A program made the position numbers and the translations under genes. A stretch of 64,000 nucleotides of DNA from Edaphochlamys debaryana. Taxonomy: Eukaryota; Chlorophyta; Chlorophyceae; Chlamydomonadales. Location of the stretch: NCBI GenBank assembly GCA_016858145.1, contig JAEHOE010000088.1, forward strand, positions 496,001 through 560,000, written 5' to 3'. Below, one piece after another: positions 46,601-56,037 of the stretch (positions are counted from its first letter, which is position 1; every line of letters begins with the position of its first letter). Under the pieces are notes generated by a model. It ran no database searches, had not been told where the DNA came from, and was given only the letters and a program-made list of their open reading frames with translations.

Positions 46601-49600
46601 GTTTCGCGTCTGGACTTCCCAAGTAGCAAAGCAACCGCTCGGTAATTTGCTGCTGCGAATGACCCATGTCCCGACTGTGGGGCTGCCCACACGCTGTCGC
46701 TGTACGTTGCTGCCGCCCCTTCAAAGGCCCTCACCCGTTCAAAGTATCGATGTGCTGCCATGCCCAGGCCCCGGCCCCGACCCGCCCTGAGCGTGCTCTG
46801 GCTCCTCGCAAAATCTCTCCATGTGCCGTATGAGTGTACGACATCCGCCTGTACCTGTACGTCCGTCCACGTAACCGCCTTAACCCAGGACAACATAATC
46901 TCAGGACCCCAGGATCTTAGGATCCCAGGATTGCAGGACCGCAACCCATCTCCGGCCTCCCGCTTTCCCCCTCTCCCCTGGCCCCGCTTTCCCCCTCTCC
47001 CCTCGCCCCGCTTTCCCCCTCTCCCCTGGCCCCGCTTTCCCCTTCTCCCCTGACCCCGCTTTCCCCCTCTCCCCTGGCCCCGCTTTCCCCCTCTCCCCTG
47101 ACCCCGCTTTCCCCCTCTCCCCTGGCCCCCATCTACCCCCTGTCCGCCCCCACCATGCCCCCTCCCCCCGGCCCTAACCCCGAAACATACCCATACCCGA
47201 CCCCCCTCTCACCCCCTCCTATCCCCGGCCCCGACCCCGCCTGACACAACCCACCTTGAGCTTTCCGCCGGCGCCTGCGGTCCGGCGCGGGCCCAGGCCC
47301 AGGGACGTGGCGGCCCACTGGCGGTGCGTGAGGTGGCCAAAGTGGTTGAGGGACAGCGTGTACGACGGGCCGTCGGATCCGGATCCAGATCCGGCCTCGG
47401 AAGCTGACGTGGCAGACGCGGAGGAGCTGACGGAAGCTGACGTGGCGGCGGCGACCCGGGCGTTGTGTGACTCGACCAGGGCGGCGTTGGCGGCCCATGC
47501 GGAGGCGGCCGAGTCGCGCAGAGCGGCCAGGGCTAAGGAGCCGGCTGCGGTGGGGGCCGAGGGGGGACGGGATGGGCGGTAAGGGCGGGGCAGAGTGGGA
47601 TGGGCGGGCCACAAAGTGAGGAGCGGAGTGAAGTGCATGGATTGGGACGGGCGGGTAGGGCGGGAGGGAGCAGGGGGGGAGAGACAGGGGGGTGTGGGGG
47701 GGAGACAGGGGGGTGTGCTCTGCATGCTGCGCCCTGGGTGGGCCAGGCGGGAAGAGGCCCCGACGTGCAGTCCCCTATCACCCGCTGCGGTGCGGCCCCG
47801 GCTAGCTGGCCCCCTCCCACCCACCCTCCCTCCCTCCCTCCCTCCCACCCCCTGTGCCCCGCTCACCCCCTCCCAGCAGCGCCGAGGGCAGCACCGACGC
47901 CGCCCGCAGCGCCGCCCCCGCCAGGCGGCGCCCGCTGGCCTCAACATCCCCGTCCTGGGGGCCGGCCTGCGGGGGGGTGGGTGGGTGGAGAAAGAGCGCC
48001 GCAGTCGGAGTCGAGGCGCACTTCCTCCGGGCCCCGAGCCCCCACCACAGCGCCTCCACTCACGCGACCCAGGTCCAGGTTACGCCGGCTGCAGCTTTCC
48101 CCCCCACACACACACTCCACGCCCCCCAGACCCCCCACCCACCCCCCTGCCCGGCCCGCTCTCAGATATAAACACCCCCCACACCCCACCCCACCCCCCA
48201 CCCACGCCCCACCCCACCCCCAGCAGCTCCTGGCAGGGCCCCGGCAGATCGAAGAAGCGGTCCGCGATGGGCCCCGGCTTGAAGCGGGTCCACTCGAGCA
48301 CGTACTCGTCGTAGTGGGAGCCCGTGAGCAGGTTGAGGCCCATCATGTGTAGCCGTACAGGCCACCTGACAGGGGGGGGGGAGGGGGAAGGAGGGGGAGA
48401 GGACAGCAGTGGTCACCCTCCCCCCATGGGCATTGAGTCCTTCTCCCCCTCTCTGCCGGGGCGCGCTCACCCCTCCTCCCCTCCCATCTGGCGCCAGCGA
48501 CGCGATGCCGCCTGGCAACAAACACCCTCCCATCCCTCCCCTCAAGGCCTCAACCCCACCCCCCCGCACCCGTTGGGTGCAGTGTAGAAGGTGTAGGAAG
48601 CCGTCTTCTCGCCGTGGCGATCATTCAGCTGAGGGGGCAAGGGGTAGAGAGGGGGATGAGGGGGGGTGGAAGGGAAAGGCAGGGACAGGGGAAAGGGGGA
48701 CAGGTCGGCGCACGGGGGGGAAGCGTAACGGGGCGAGGGCCGGGGCGGGGCCACGCCTTCGCGTCCAGACCCAGCCGCTCCCACCTGCCTGGTGGTTGCC
48801 CAACCGTCCGGCAGTTAACCGGTACCCAACCGCTCCCACCTGCCAGGCGGTTGCGTCGGCGTTGCCGATGCGGGCGGTGCCGGCGTAGGTCCAGTGGGAG
48901 ATGTCGGGGAGGGGCTGGGGGGAGGGGGACACACAGTGTGAGGTGCCTCCCACCTCCACCTTTCTTCTCAGCCCCGCCCAAGCCCCCGAGCGCCTCTGCC
49001 CCTGGCCCCACCCTATCCCCCGGTAGTCCTCTCCTCTCCTGCCCTCTCCTCCCCTCGCCTCGCCTCGCCTCCCCTCCCCTCTCCTCCCCTCCCCTCCCCT
49101 CCCCTCCCCTCCCCTCCCCTCCCCTCCCCTCCCCTCCCCTCCCCTCCCCTCCCCTCCCCTCCCCTCCCCTCCCCTCCCCTCCCCTCCCCTCCCCTCCCCT
49201 CCCCTCCCCTCCCCTCCCCTCCCCTCCCCTCCCCTCCCCTCCCTTCCACTCCCCTCCCCTCCCCTCTCCTCCCCTCTCCTCCCCAACCCCACCCCTCCCC
49301 CTCTCACCGTCGTTGCCACGCCCTCACCCAGCCCCAGGCCCTCCAGTGCCGCCCCCAGTGCCGTGGGCCCCACGGTGCCGTTGGACGCGTCGCAGCGCAG
49401 CGCATCGATGCGGGGGTACAGGTTCCAGGCGGTGCCCTGACAGGGGGGGAAGGGGGGAGGTAAGGGGGAGGAGGGGAGGTAAGCGGGAGGGGGGGAAGGG
49501 GAGAGGAGGGGGGGAGGAGGGACGTGTGGGCGGGGTTGTAGTGGGTCAATGCGGGGAGAAGGGGAGGGGAACGGAGCGGTCAGCCCTGCTTCGCACGCGC

Positions 49601-51135
49601 GGGCTCCCCCTGCTAACCCTGCCCCCAACTTGCTAGCCTCTTCCCCTGCTCTTCCCCCAACCCCTGTGCCCCGACCTCGCCAGCCTCCTTCTCCCCTTCC
49701 CCCCCCCCCCCACACACAAAAGCGGTGAACGTCAGTCATTCAGCCACAATAGCTATCGGGCCTCACACATCTAGCCAGCTTCATACATCGGCTCAGCAAC
49801 CGGCTCGCACTGTCGGCGGCATAAGCGCACCCGCAGAGGCACGAACGCAGACTCGGACCGGTTCGGACCCGCTGTGGGTGTGTGCTTGGGCAGCTGCACG
49901 CATGCCGACGGACCATTGTCACGCAGCTTGGGGCTCCGGTTCTATTCGGGCGCTTCGGGCTTTCCGTACTAACCGCCCCGTGCTGGGCCCCTTCCTGCTA
50001 ACATGATACACCCAGCCCGCTTCCCCCATAGGAATCTACAACGGCCGAGGGATGCGCGTCACTCCCTTTGATTTCCAGTGTGCGTTCGGGATGGGATGGG
50101 ATATGGCTGCGCGACAATTGTGCGCCGGCATGCGGCGCGCTGCACTGGCACACACCCCAGCGACTGATCGGTCTGTTACCTGCGACGAATTAGTGCTTAG
50201 GTTAGCGCCCAGCCGCCGCTGTCAACGCCACTTTCCAGCCTCAGCCTTCGGTTGGACGACACCTCACCGCGGCGTGGAGCTCTTCTGGACTTCTCGGTGG
50301 TATGTACCATCGCAAGCTAAGCTTCCCTGGCGCAGGCGAAAAGACGCTCTCCCGCTTCTCAGCTTCAAACACCCCCCCACACACACACCTTGTTCGCCTC
50401 CCCCCCGCTTGAGTCCAGCCCGCCGTAGAAGTCGTAACGCACGCGCCGACCGGGGCCGTCCCACCACACGTGGACGGGGTACCTGGGGGTGTGTATGGGG
50501 AGGGAGGTTTGAGAGGGGAGGGCGGGGAGGTTAAATGTAAGGGGGGGTTGAAGCGGAAAGGGGTCCTGTGGGTGCACCAGCGTGGCAGTACCGGTAGCCG
50601 ATAGGGTGGGGTAAACGGGTCAGTGTTTGCTGTGAAAAAAGGAGGTGGGTTTGAGCGTGGATCGGGGACACAGTTGCCGTGTGGGTGTAGAAAGGGGTGG
50701 AAGATTGACGGGGCGGTAGGTGGCCAGGCAGGTGTGAGCGGAGCCCCGGAAGCCACGTGCACCCCCCGCCAGTCGGGCCCCAAGACCGGACCGCTCACTT
50801 GAGGCCGCCGGGCTGCAGCGTCTGGAGGTAGGGCAGCGAGATGGTGTACTCCATCTGCGGCGAGAAAGGGTGGGGGGCTTAGCACGATAGGAGGAGGTCT
50901 CTCGAGAGGGGGAACCGACTCGAAATGTGCAGACAAAAAAACCCTTGTTGGAAACGCTCAGCGAATTGCCCAGCCGAGCATCACAAGGTCGGAGTAATGG
51001 TCGCACCTCGTAAACGAGAGGCCAAACGGGCGGCGTGGGGCCGCTGAGGATCTCCATATCCGACATTGGTCGCGCGCCAAACGCCACGCCCAGGAGCGAG
51101 GCCAGGGCGAGCAGCGACAGCGCTCCTCGAGCCAT
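43632..51135 (-). CDS. Secreted papain-family (C1) cysteine protease with cfaD/26-29-kDa-type N-terminal domain
   Basis: Eighteen exons (51135-51007, 50854-50799, 50482-50389, 49436-49308, 48914-48840, 48628-48570, 48365-48218, 47966-47867, 47544-47255, 46308-46183, 45886-45838, 45699-45625, 45333-45240, 45027-44940, 44730-44608, 44367-44282, 43968-43942, 43734-43632) splice to 1851 nt, 616 aa. A signal peptide ([20 protein letters not shown]) is followed by an N-terminal domain with [19 protein letters not shown] and [18 protein letters not shown]. These match the extra domain of insect 26/29-kDa protease and Dictyostelium cfaD, as I remember them. Next comes an I29-type propeptide ([23 protein letters not shown]). 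The mature protease has Gln395, Cys401 ([10 protein letters not shown]), His552 ([11 protein letters not shown]) and Asn573 (WLIKNSW), so the catalytic set is intact. Expected location is secretory/vacuolar. Introns carry minisatellites and at least three exon-edge echoes. Confidence 0.85.
45408..45639. repeat. Echo of protease exon-12 end
   Basis: The 16 bases at 45624-45639, at the exon 12/donor junction, recur exactly at 45408-45423 in the next intron. A 12-base part is also at 45491-45502. Confidence 0.65.
46071..46216. repeat. Echo of the active-site exon end (exon 10)
   Basis: Bases 46193-46216, coding for VKDQVSCG around the active site, recur with 24/24 identity at 46071-46094, 122 bp into the following intron. 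The copy still reads DVKDQVSCG but then diverges before SCW. Confidence 0.9.
46964..47130. repeat. 24-bp minisatellite in protease intron 9
   Basis: About seven near-identical copies of a 24-bp unit (CCCCGCTTTCCCCC followed by TCTCCCCTGG). Confidence 0.9.
48775..48854. repeat. Echo of protease exon-5 donor junction
   Basis: Bases 48830-48854 recur at 48775-48799 with two substitutions, offset 55 bp. Both copies keep GGCAG|GTGGGAG in transcript sense, so the copy is a potential alternative donor. Confidence 0.85.
49069..49243. repeat. (CCCCT)n pentamer array in protease intron 4
   Basis: Roughly 35 tandem CTCCC/CCCCT units forming most of the intron between exons 4 and 5. It generates a spurious EGRGG-repeat open frame on the minus strand. 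Confidence 0.92.
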
Positions 51136-51910
51136 CGTTGGCCGATGGAAAGCGCCCACGAGGGGCCTCAACGAAGCGACGCAAGAGAGAGTTGTTTTCC
51201 CTGAGCAAACAGTTTCGCTTGCAGGCTACTGCAGGTGCGTGTTGCTGTGCCGCTTGAATATGACGTGTTGCGGCGTGGGGGCGTTTGTGAAAGACTTGCA
51301 ATCGCGATCCCGCCTTGGCCTCGACCGTGAAGGCCCCCGCCCCGAGGGCAACACCGAGCGCTTGAAACTTCAGCACGATCTTACTTGCTTACTTGCTTGC
51401 TTGCAAATCACTTGCGCCCCGACGTCGCTGCAGCCCCCGACAGCATCCACAGCAGGCCGAAGCGCGGCTGAAAGTGCTGCGCCGCAGCAAACGCAGAGTA
51501 GCAGTGCTGTAGTCCCCATGGCGTGAGGTCGCACCCGCAGCGGCTTGACAGGTGGGCAGCGGCCGCGACCGTGCGGGTCCCTGCACGGGTGCTTGCCGCA
51601 GCCTCCCCTGCGCCTCCCCGCACCCGCCGAGCTCCACCCGCCCACCCGCTCAACGAAACGGGCTCTGGCCTCTTCCTCTTCGCTACAGGCTACAGACTGG
51701 ATGCCCTTTGTGAACGCAGCCCACCCTCCCCGCGGTTCCCCCCTGCAGCTGTCATCGCGTCTCTCTTGGTACCCCTTGTTACTCGAGAGGCGCCGCTGTG
51801 ATTGGTTTGCGTAAGGCAGGGGCCCGCCGGCCGCACCCAGGCCCAGGCGGGGTCCGGGACTGCTCAGGCCCAGGCCGGCCCAGGACTGCCGCCGCCTTAC
51901 GGAAGCAGCC
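51136..51910. other. Divergent intergenic/promoter region
   Basis: Lies between the minus-strand protease start and the plus-strand Gln-rich ORF, so it should contain both promoters. No TATA box is evident. A 49-codon minus-strand frame with a signal-peptide-like sequence (51370-51519) is listed separately. Confidence 0.45.
51370..51519 (-). CDS. Possible short secretory peptide or orphan first exon
   Basis: ATG at 51519 opens 49 codons starting MGTTALLLCVCCGAALSAAL, a hydrophobic signal-peptide-like segment, followed by a cysteine-containing tail. Near its end the transcript reads CAAGTAAGCAAGTAAGA, two usable donor sites. It could be a first exon of an unrecognised upstream start for the protease transcript, or an upstream ORF. 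Chance is also possible in such DNA. Confidence 0.25.
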   Translation of the reverse strand: MGTTALLLCVCCGAALSAALRPAVDAVGGCSDVGAQVICKQASKQVRSC

Positions 51911-54900
51911 ATGCGCCAGCTGGGCAGCGCCTCGGCGCCGGCGGCGGGGGGCCCCGTCGCCGGCCCCTTCCTGCTGCCGCCGCCGCCGCAGGACCCGTCC
52001 CGCTGGCACGGCTCATGGCCGCCGGTGACGGCAGCGGCAGGGGTGCCGCCAGCGATGCAGCCGCCGCCACCGGCGCTATGGGCCCAGCCGCCGCAGGCCC
52101 CCGCCAGCGCTGCCGCACAGCCACACCAGGGCACCCTGCCGTACGCACAGCTGCCGTACAGTCAGCATTTGCCGTACGCAGCCGCGCCCCAGGCCTCCCG
52201 CGCCCCCCCGCACCTCAACCCCGCCTACCCCCCACAACAGCCCACGGCTGGCCTCGGCGCCCCGCACCAACCCTGCCCTCACAACGGCGGCCCCCACCGG
52301 GCCCCCCATGCGGCCCCCCAGGCCCAAACACAGGCCCAGGCCGTACCCCCAGGCCCAGGAAGCCTCAGGGAACGGCGGGCGGCGGCGCCCCTATGCTCCG
52401 TCCGGGTTCCCGTGCGGGACAGGGGTGCCCCGGCCGTTGAGGCGACGGCGGCGGCGTTTGGCGGCGTCCAGCTGCCCTCACCGCATCCCCCGGCCCCGCC
52501 GCCGTCTCCCCAGGCGCACCCGCAGCCGCACCCGCAGCCACAGCTGCAGCCCCCGCAGGCCTGCCCGACGCACTGGGCCCAGGCGCCGGCGGCGGCGGCG
52601 ATACCGTTGCCTCCGGCCCTACTCGGTGCACCCGGGCAGTCACAGCCGCAGTGGCAGCCGCAGACACAGCCGCCGCAGGCGCCCGCAGCGCTCTGGGCCC
52701 CTGGGGCCCAGGCGGTGCAGTCGGGGCTCCCGGGGCCGTGGCAGCCGCCGCAGGCGTCCTCGGGTCCGCAGCCGGGGCAGTGGCAGCAGGCGCAGCACGA
52801 GCAGGCACAGCAGGAGCGCTGGGGCTTTGCACAGCAGGCACAGCAGGCGTCTTCGGGGCCGCAGCCGGGGCAGGGGCAGCCTGCGCCGATGCAGCCCTCG
52901 CTTCTGGCGCAGCAGGCGCAGCAGCAGGCACAGCAGGCGCAGCAGCAGCAGCAGGCACAGCAGGAGCGCTGGGGCCTCGCGCCGCACGCATGGCAGGGGG
53001 GCGCTGGCAGCGCGGGGGCGGAGGCCGGGAGGCGACGCTCCGACTCGGGCCTGAGCGGGCCCAGCCCGGGACCCGGGCCTGGGCCCGGACCGGGCCCACA
53101 CCTGCCCCCACACCCGACCTTCAAACCACCCCAGTCACCGGCGGGGGTCGGTCACAGCCCCCTGTGGTCACCCCAGCCGCCGCCACAGCCACAGTCGTCT
53201 CAGCTGCAGTGGCAGGGCCCTACGCAACCATCCCCACAACCACAACAACCACAACCACCTCAACCGCCGCAGTTGCAGTTGCAGCCGCAGCCGCAGCCTC
53301 CCCAGCGGTCGCTGTGGGAAGGGCGCGTGCCGCTGCCGCCCCGCCGCTGGTCCGACCCACCGCCCTCCGCCGCCTCCTGCGGCCTCGCGCCCCCCGGCCC
53401 TAGCGCCTGGGCCCCGCCCCTTCGCTCCGAGCCTGGCGCTGCCCCTGCAAGGACCCAACAGCAGGGGCAGGGTCACGTGCAGCAGGCGTTTGGGCAGGCG
53501 CTGGGGCAGGGGCAGCAGGGGCAGGCGTGGGCCAGCCAACAGCAGCAGCAGCAGCAGGGGCAGGGGCAGGGGCAGGGGCGGGGCCCCCCTCATGGCAGCA
53601 ACGCCGCCCCTGCAGGGCAGGGCCAGGCACAGTGGCACGGGCAGGGGCGGGGGCAGGGGCGGGGGCAGGGGCGGGGGCGGGGGCAGGGATGGAGCCCGGA
53701 ATACCATCCTCAAAGGCAGGCGCTGGGGCTGGGGCAGGGGCAGGGGCATGCCAGCTCCCAGGAACAGGGCCAGGCGCAGAGGCAGGGGCAGGGTTGGGGG
53801 CAGGGCCCGATGAGCCCCCAACGGCTCTCCACGCCAGGACCCCACACTCAGCCCTACCTCCCAGCGCACCCACCCACCCACCAGCAGCCCCCACAGCCGC
53901 AGCCCTCCTACCCCCACGGTCCCTCCTCTCCCCATTCGCCCCGGAGTCCCCTCTCGAGCCCCGCCCGCTCGCCTCGGCCCAAGCCCACATCCGGCCCCGT
54001 CGGGCCCAGGGCCCAGCAGCGGCCGCGTGGGCCCGGCCGGGCCCGGCCGCCGCCGCCGCCATGCGCGCCCCTGGCGCCGCCGCCCGCACCGCGACCGCCA
54101 TGGCCCGACGATTGCAAGGATCCAGGCGACGCGGCTGCAGATCCGCTTGCCGTACGGCTGCAAGCAGATCTCCAGCTTGGGCCCGGGTTGGGCCCGGGCG
54201 GCAGGGAGGCGCGGAGCGCCAAGCGCGCGAGGCTGGGCGGGCTGGCGGCGGCCGGGAATGGCGGCGGCGTGGCGAGGGCAGGGGCAGAGGCCGGGGGGGC
54301 GGGGGCGGGGGGAGACGGAGGCAGGCAAGATGTGGACCATCCCGGGTTCTCCAAGGGGCCCTTGGTCCACCCCCTGGGCGCGCTCTGCGCCTGGTTGGAC
54401 TGGCTGCCGACGGGCTTCCGCCCCGTGCACGCCCCCATACCACCTGCCGCCGCCGCCGGCCCCACCGCCGCCGCCACCATTACCACCGCCCCTGCACCCG
54501 ACGCCGTCCCCGCCCCCGTCCCCGCCTCCCCCAAGCCCACACCACCCGTGACCCTGCGCCGTCTGCCGGGGACCCCCGCGGCGGCGGCGGGGGCCCGCCG
54601 GGGCCTGCCAGGCACGCCCGCGGGCCCGCGGCCCCGACCGGTGCACACGCCGCCGCAGCCCGGGCCCCCCGGCCCCACGAACCAGCCCGGCCCTGCCCCT
54701 ATGGAACAGGAACAGGAGGGGCTCTTGGCCTCAGATAAGAACTCAGGTGGTGGCCTCCCCGCCAACACTACCGCTTCCGCCCCTATGGAGCAGGATCAGC
54801 AGCAGTCCGTCGCCTCGGATAAAAACTCCGGTGGTGATCTCAACGCAGGCGGTGGCGGTGCCACCGCCGCTCCTGCCGCCGCAACGTCTGCCGCCGCCAA

Positions 54901-55504
54901 CGGCGCCGCGGCCAAGGGCTCGGACGAGCATGTCCGTGATGGTCCCGGCGCAACTCCCACCATTACCGTTACCGTTAGCGTTACCGCTGACGGCGCCGCC
55001 GTTGGACCTGCAGCAGTACCGGGGCCCTGCGCCGCGTCCAACACTTCCCACGGTGGCCCCGCTATCAACGATACCGCCGCCGCCGACGGCGCCGCCGCCG
55101 GGCCTGCGGCAGAATCCGCGCCGCCAGGGGCTGTGCCGCAGGCCCAGGCCCGGGCCCAGGCCCCGCCGCCGCCGCCGTACGCGGAGGCCGTGGTGGCGGC
55201 CATGGGCAGAGATCTGCAGAGATTGGCTGTACGGCAGGCGGCGGCGCTGCTGGGACTGGGGCGACGCATGGCGGTGCGGAGCCGTGCGACGGTGGGGGCA
55301 CCGCTGGAGGCGAGGGTGGAGGGCGGTGGAGGGGGGCAAGGGGGGAGGGAGCAGGGGAGCGGGCGGGGGGTGGGGGGGGGACACGGTGGGGACGGGCCAG
55401 AGGGGGGTGCGGGGAAGGGCACGGCGGGGGCGGGGCGCGTCGTGTCGGGGCGGGCGGACGCCGCTTCGGCGGCTGCGCCCATGGAGGTTGAGGGGGCCCC
55501 GTAG
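51911..55504 (+). CDS. Intronless Gln/Pro/Gly-rich low-complexity protein
   Basis: One uninterrupted frame of 1197 codons from an ATG in good context (GCAGCCATGCG) to TAG at 55502-55504. The N-terminal third is Pro/Gln-rich with QQAQQERWG-type repeats and poly-Gln. The middle has GQGQGQGRG tracts. About residues 720-840 are the least biased, with PPWPDDCKDPGDAAADPLAVRLQ, SAKRARLGG and HPLGALCAWLDWLPTGF. The C-terminal part contains an internal duplication, APMEQEQE...SDKNSGG and APMEQDQQ...SDKNSGG, and ends APMEVEGAP. A possible helix (YAEAVVAAMGRDLQRLAVRQ) lies near residues 1090-1115. No known domain was recognised. The composition is like disordered transcription-regulator or RNA-binding scaffolds, but that is inference. 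The lack of introns is unusual next to the dense exon structure of neighbours. GC bias alone creates long antisense frames here, so expression evidence is needed for certainty. Confidence 0.55.
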   Translation: MRQLGSASAPAAGGPVAGPFLLPPPPQDPSRWHGSWPPVTAAAGVPPAMQPPPPALWAQPPQAPASAAAQPHQGTLPYAQLPYSQHLPYAAAPQASRAPPHLNPAYPPQQPTAGLGAPHQPCPHNGGPHRAPHAAPQAQTQAQAVPPGPGSLRERRAAAPLCSVRVPVRDRGAPAVEATAAAFGGVQLPSPHPPAPPPSPQAHPQPHPQPQLQPPQACPTHWAQAPAAAAIPLPPALLGAPGQSQPQWQPQTQPPQAPAALWAPGAQAVQSGLPGPWQPPQASSGPQPGQWQQAQHEQAQQERWGFAQQAQQASSGPQPGQGQPAPMQPSLLAQQAQQQAQQAQQQQQAQQERWGLAPHAWQGGAGSAGAEAGRRRSDSGLSGPSPGPGPGPGPGPHLPPHPTFKPPQSPAGVGHSPLWSPQPPPQPQSSQLQWQGPTQPSPQPQQPQPPQPPQLQLQPQPQPPQRSLWEGRVPLPPRRWSDPPPSAASCGLAPPGPSAWAPPLRSEPGAAPARTQQQGQGHVQQAFGQALGQGQQGQAWASQQQQQQQGQGQGQGRGPPHGSNAAPAGQGQAQWHGQGRGQGRGQGRGRGQGWSPEYHPQRQALGLGQGQGHASSQEQGQAQRQGQGWGQGPMSPQRLSTPGPHTQPYLPAHPPTHQQPPQPQPSYPHGPSSPHSPRSPLSSPARSPRPKPTSGPVGPRAQQRPRGPGRARPPPPPCAPLAPPPAPRPPWPDDCKDPGDAAADPLAVRLQADLQLGPGLGPGGREARSAKRARLGGLAAAGNGGGVARAGAEAGGAGAGGDGGRQDVDHPGFSKGPLVHPLGALCAWLDWLPTGFRPVHAPIPPAAAAGPTAAATITTAPAPDAVPAPVPASPKPTPPVTLRRLPGTPAAAAGARRGLPGTPAGPRPRPVHTPPQPGPPGPTNQPGPAPMEQEQEGLLASDKNSGGGLPANTTASAPMEQDQQQSVASDKNSGGDLNAGGGGATAAPAAATSAAANGAAAKGSDEHVRDGPGATPTITVTVSVTADGAAVGPAAVPGPCAASNTSHGGPAINDTAAADGAAAGPAAESAPPGAVPQAQARAQAPPPPPYAEAVVAAMGRDLQRLAVRQAAALLGLGRRMAVRSRATVGAPLEARVEGGGGGQGGREQGSGRGVGGGHGGDGPEGGAGKGTAGAGRVVSGRADAASAAAPMEVEGAP

Positions 55505-56037
55505 ACCAGAAAGAGGACGATAACGAGATTAACTTGACGTTGCAGACTGGTTTGGCTGTTGTATGCGTGGGGTTTGGGATTGGGCGCACCCCTTTGGTGG
55601 GACCCGTGGGACCGTGCGGGGCTTGCTGATAGTGAGCGCCGGATATCGAGCCCTGCTGCCCGCGACGCTGGCGAAGTGTGGGAACAGCACGTGGGGAAGC
55701 GCTTAGAAGGGGGTCGCGGCGCGGGCCGGCGGGCGTTTACCTCGGGAAGCGCTCACAGCGCGCATGGTACTTTTTGGTCCCGAGGTAGGACGGACGGCGC
55801 GCTGCAAGAACTTGGAAGCTGGCGCCTGCAGACCTGAAACACACACTCGGGACTCGAGCCATGTTATGACTCGTGCACGCTCTAGCGCTATCCACAACAC
55901 CCCGGCCCCACGCCCAGCCCACGCCGCCCCGTTGACCCGACGCCGCCTCCGCCACCTCGGGCCCCTCTCGCTCCGCCTCCGCCTCCCCACCGCCCTCGCC
56001 TTGCCGCCGCCTCACCCTCACGCACGTCCTGGCCGGA
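55505..56037. other. Intergenic region between two plus-strand genes
   Basis: Must contain the 3' UTR of the Gln-rich ORF and the promoter/5' UTR of the secreted glycoprotein gene. No TGTAA, TATA box or further gene was recognised. Confidence 0.4.

Noticed and set aside
46964..47130. Regular spaced repeats resembling a CRISPR array
   Set aside because: Units are contiguous without unique spacers, and the array sits in an intron of a eukaryotic gene.
49013..49249. EGRGG-repeat open frame
   Set aside because: Translation of the (CCCCT)n array inside a protease intron.
53168..54646. 492-codon minus-strand open frame antisense to the Gln-rich ORF
   Set aside because: Gly/Arg/Pro-rich shadow of the sense codons. 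There is no domain, and overlapping frames on both strands are expected at this GC content.
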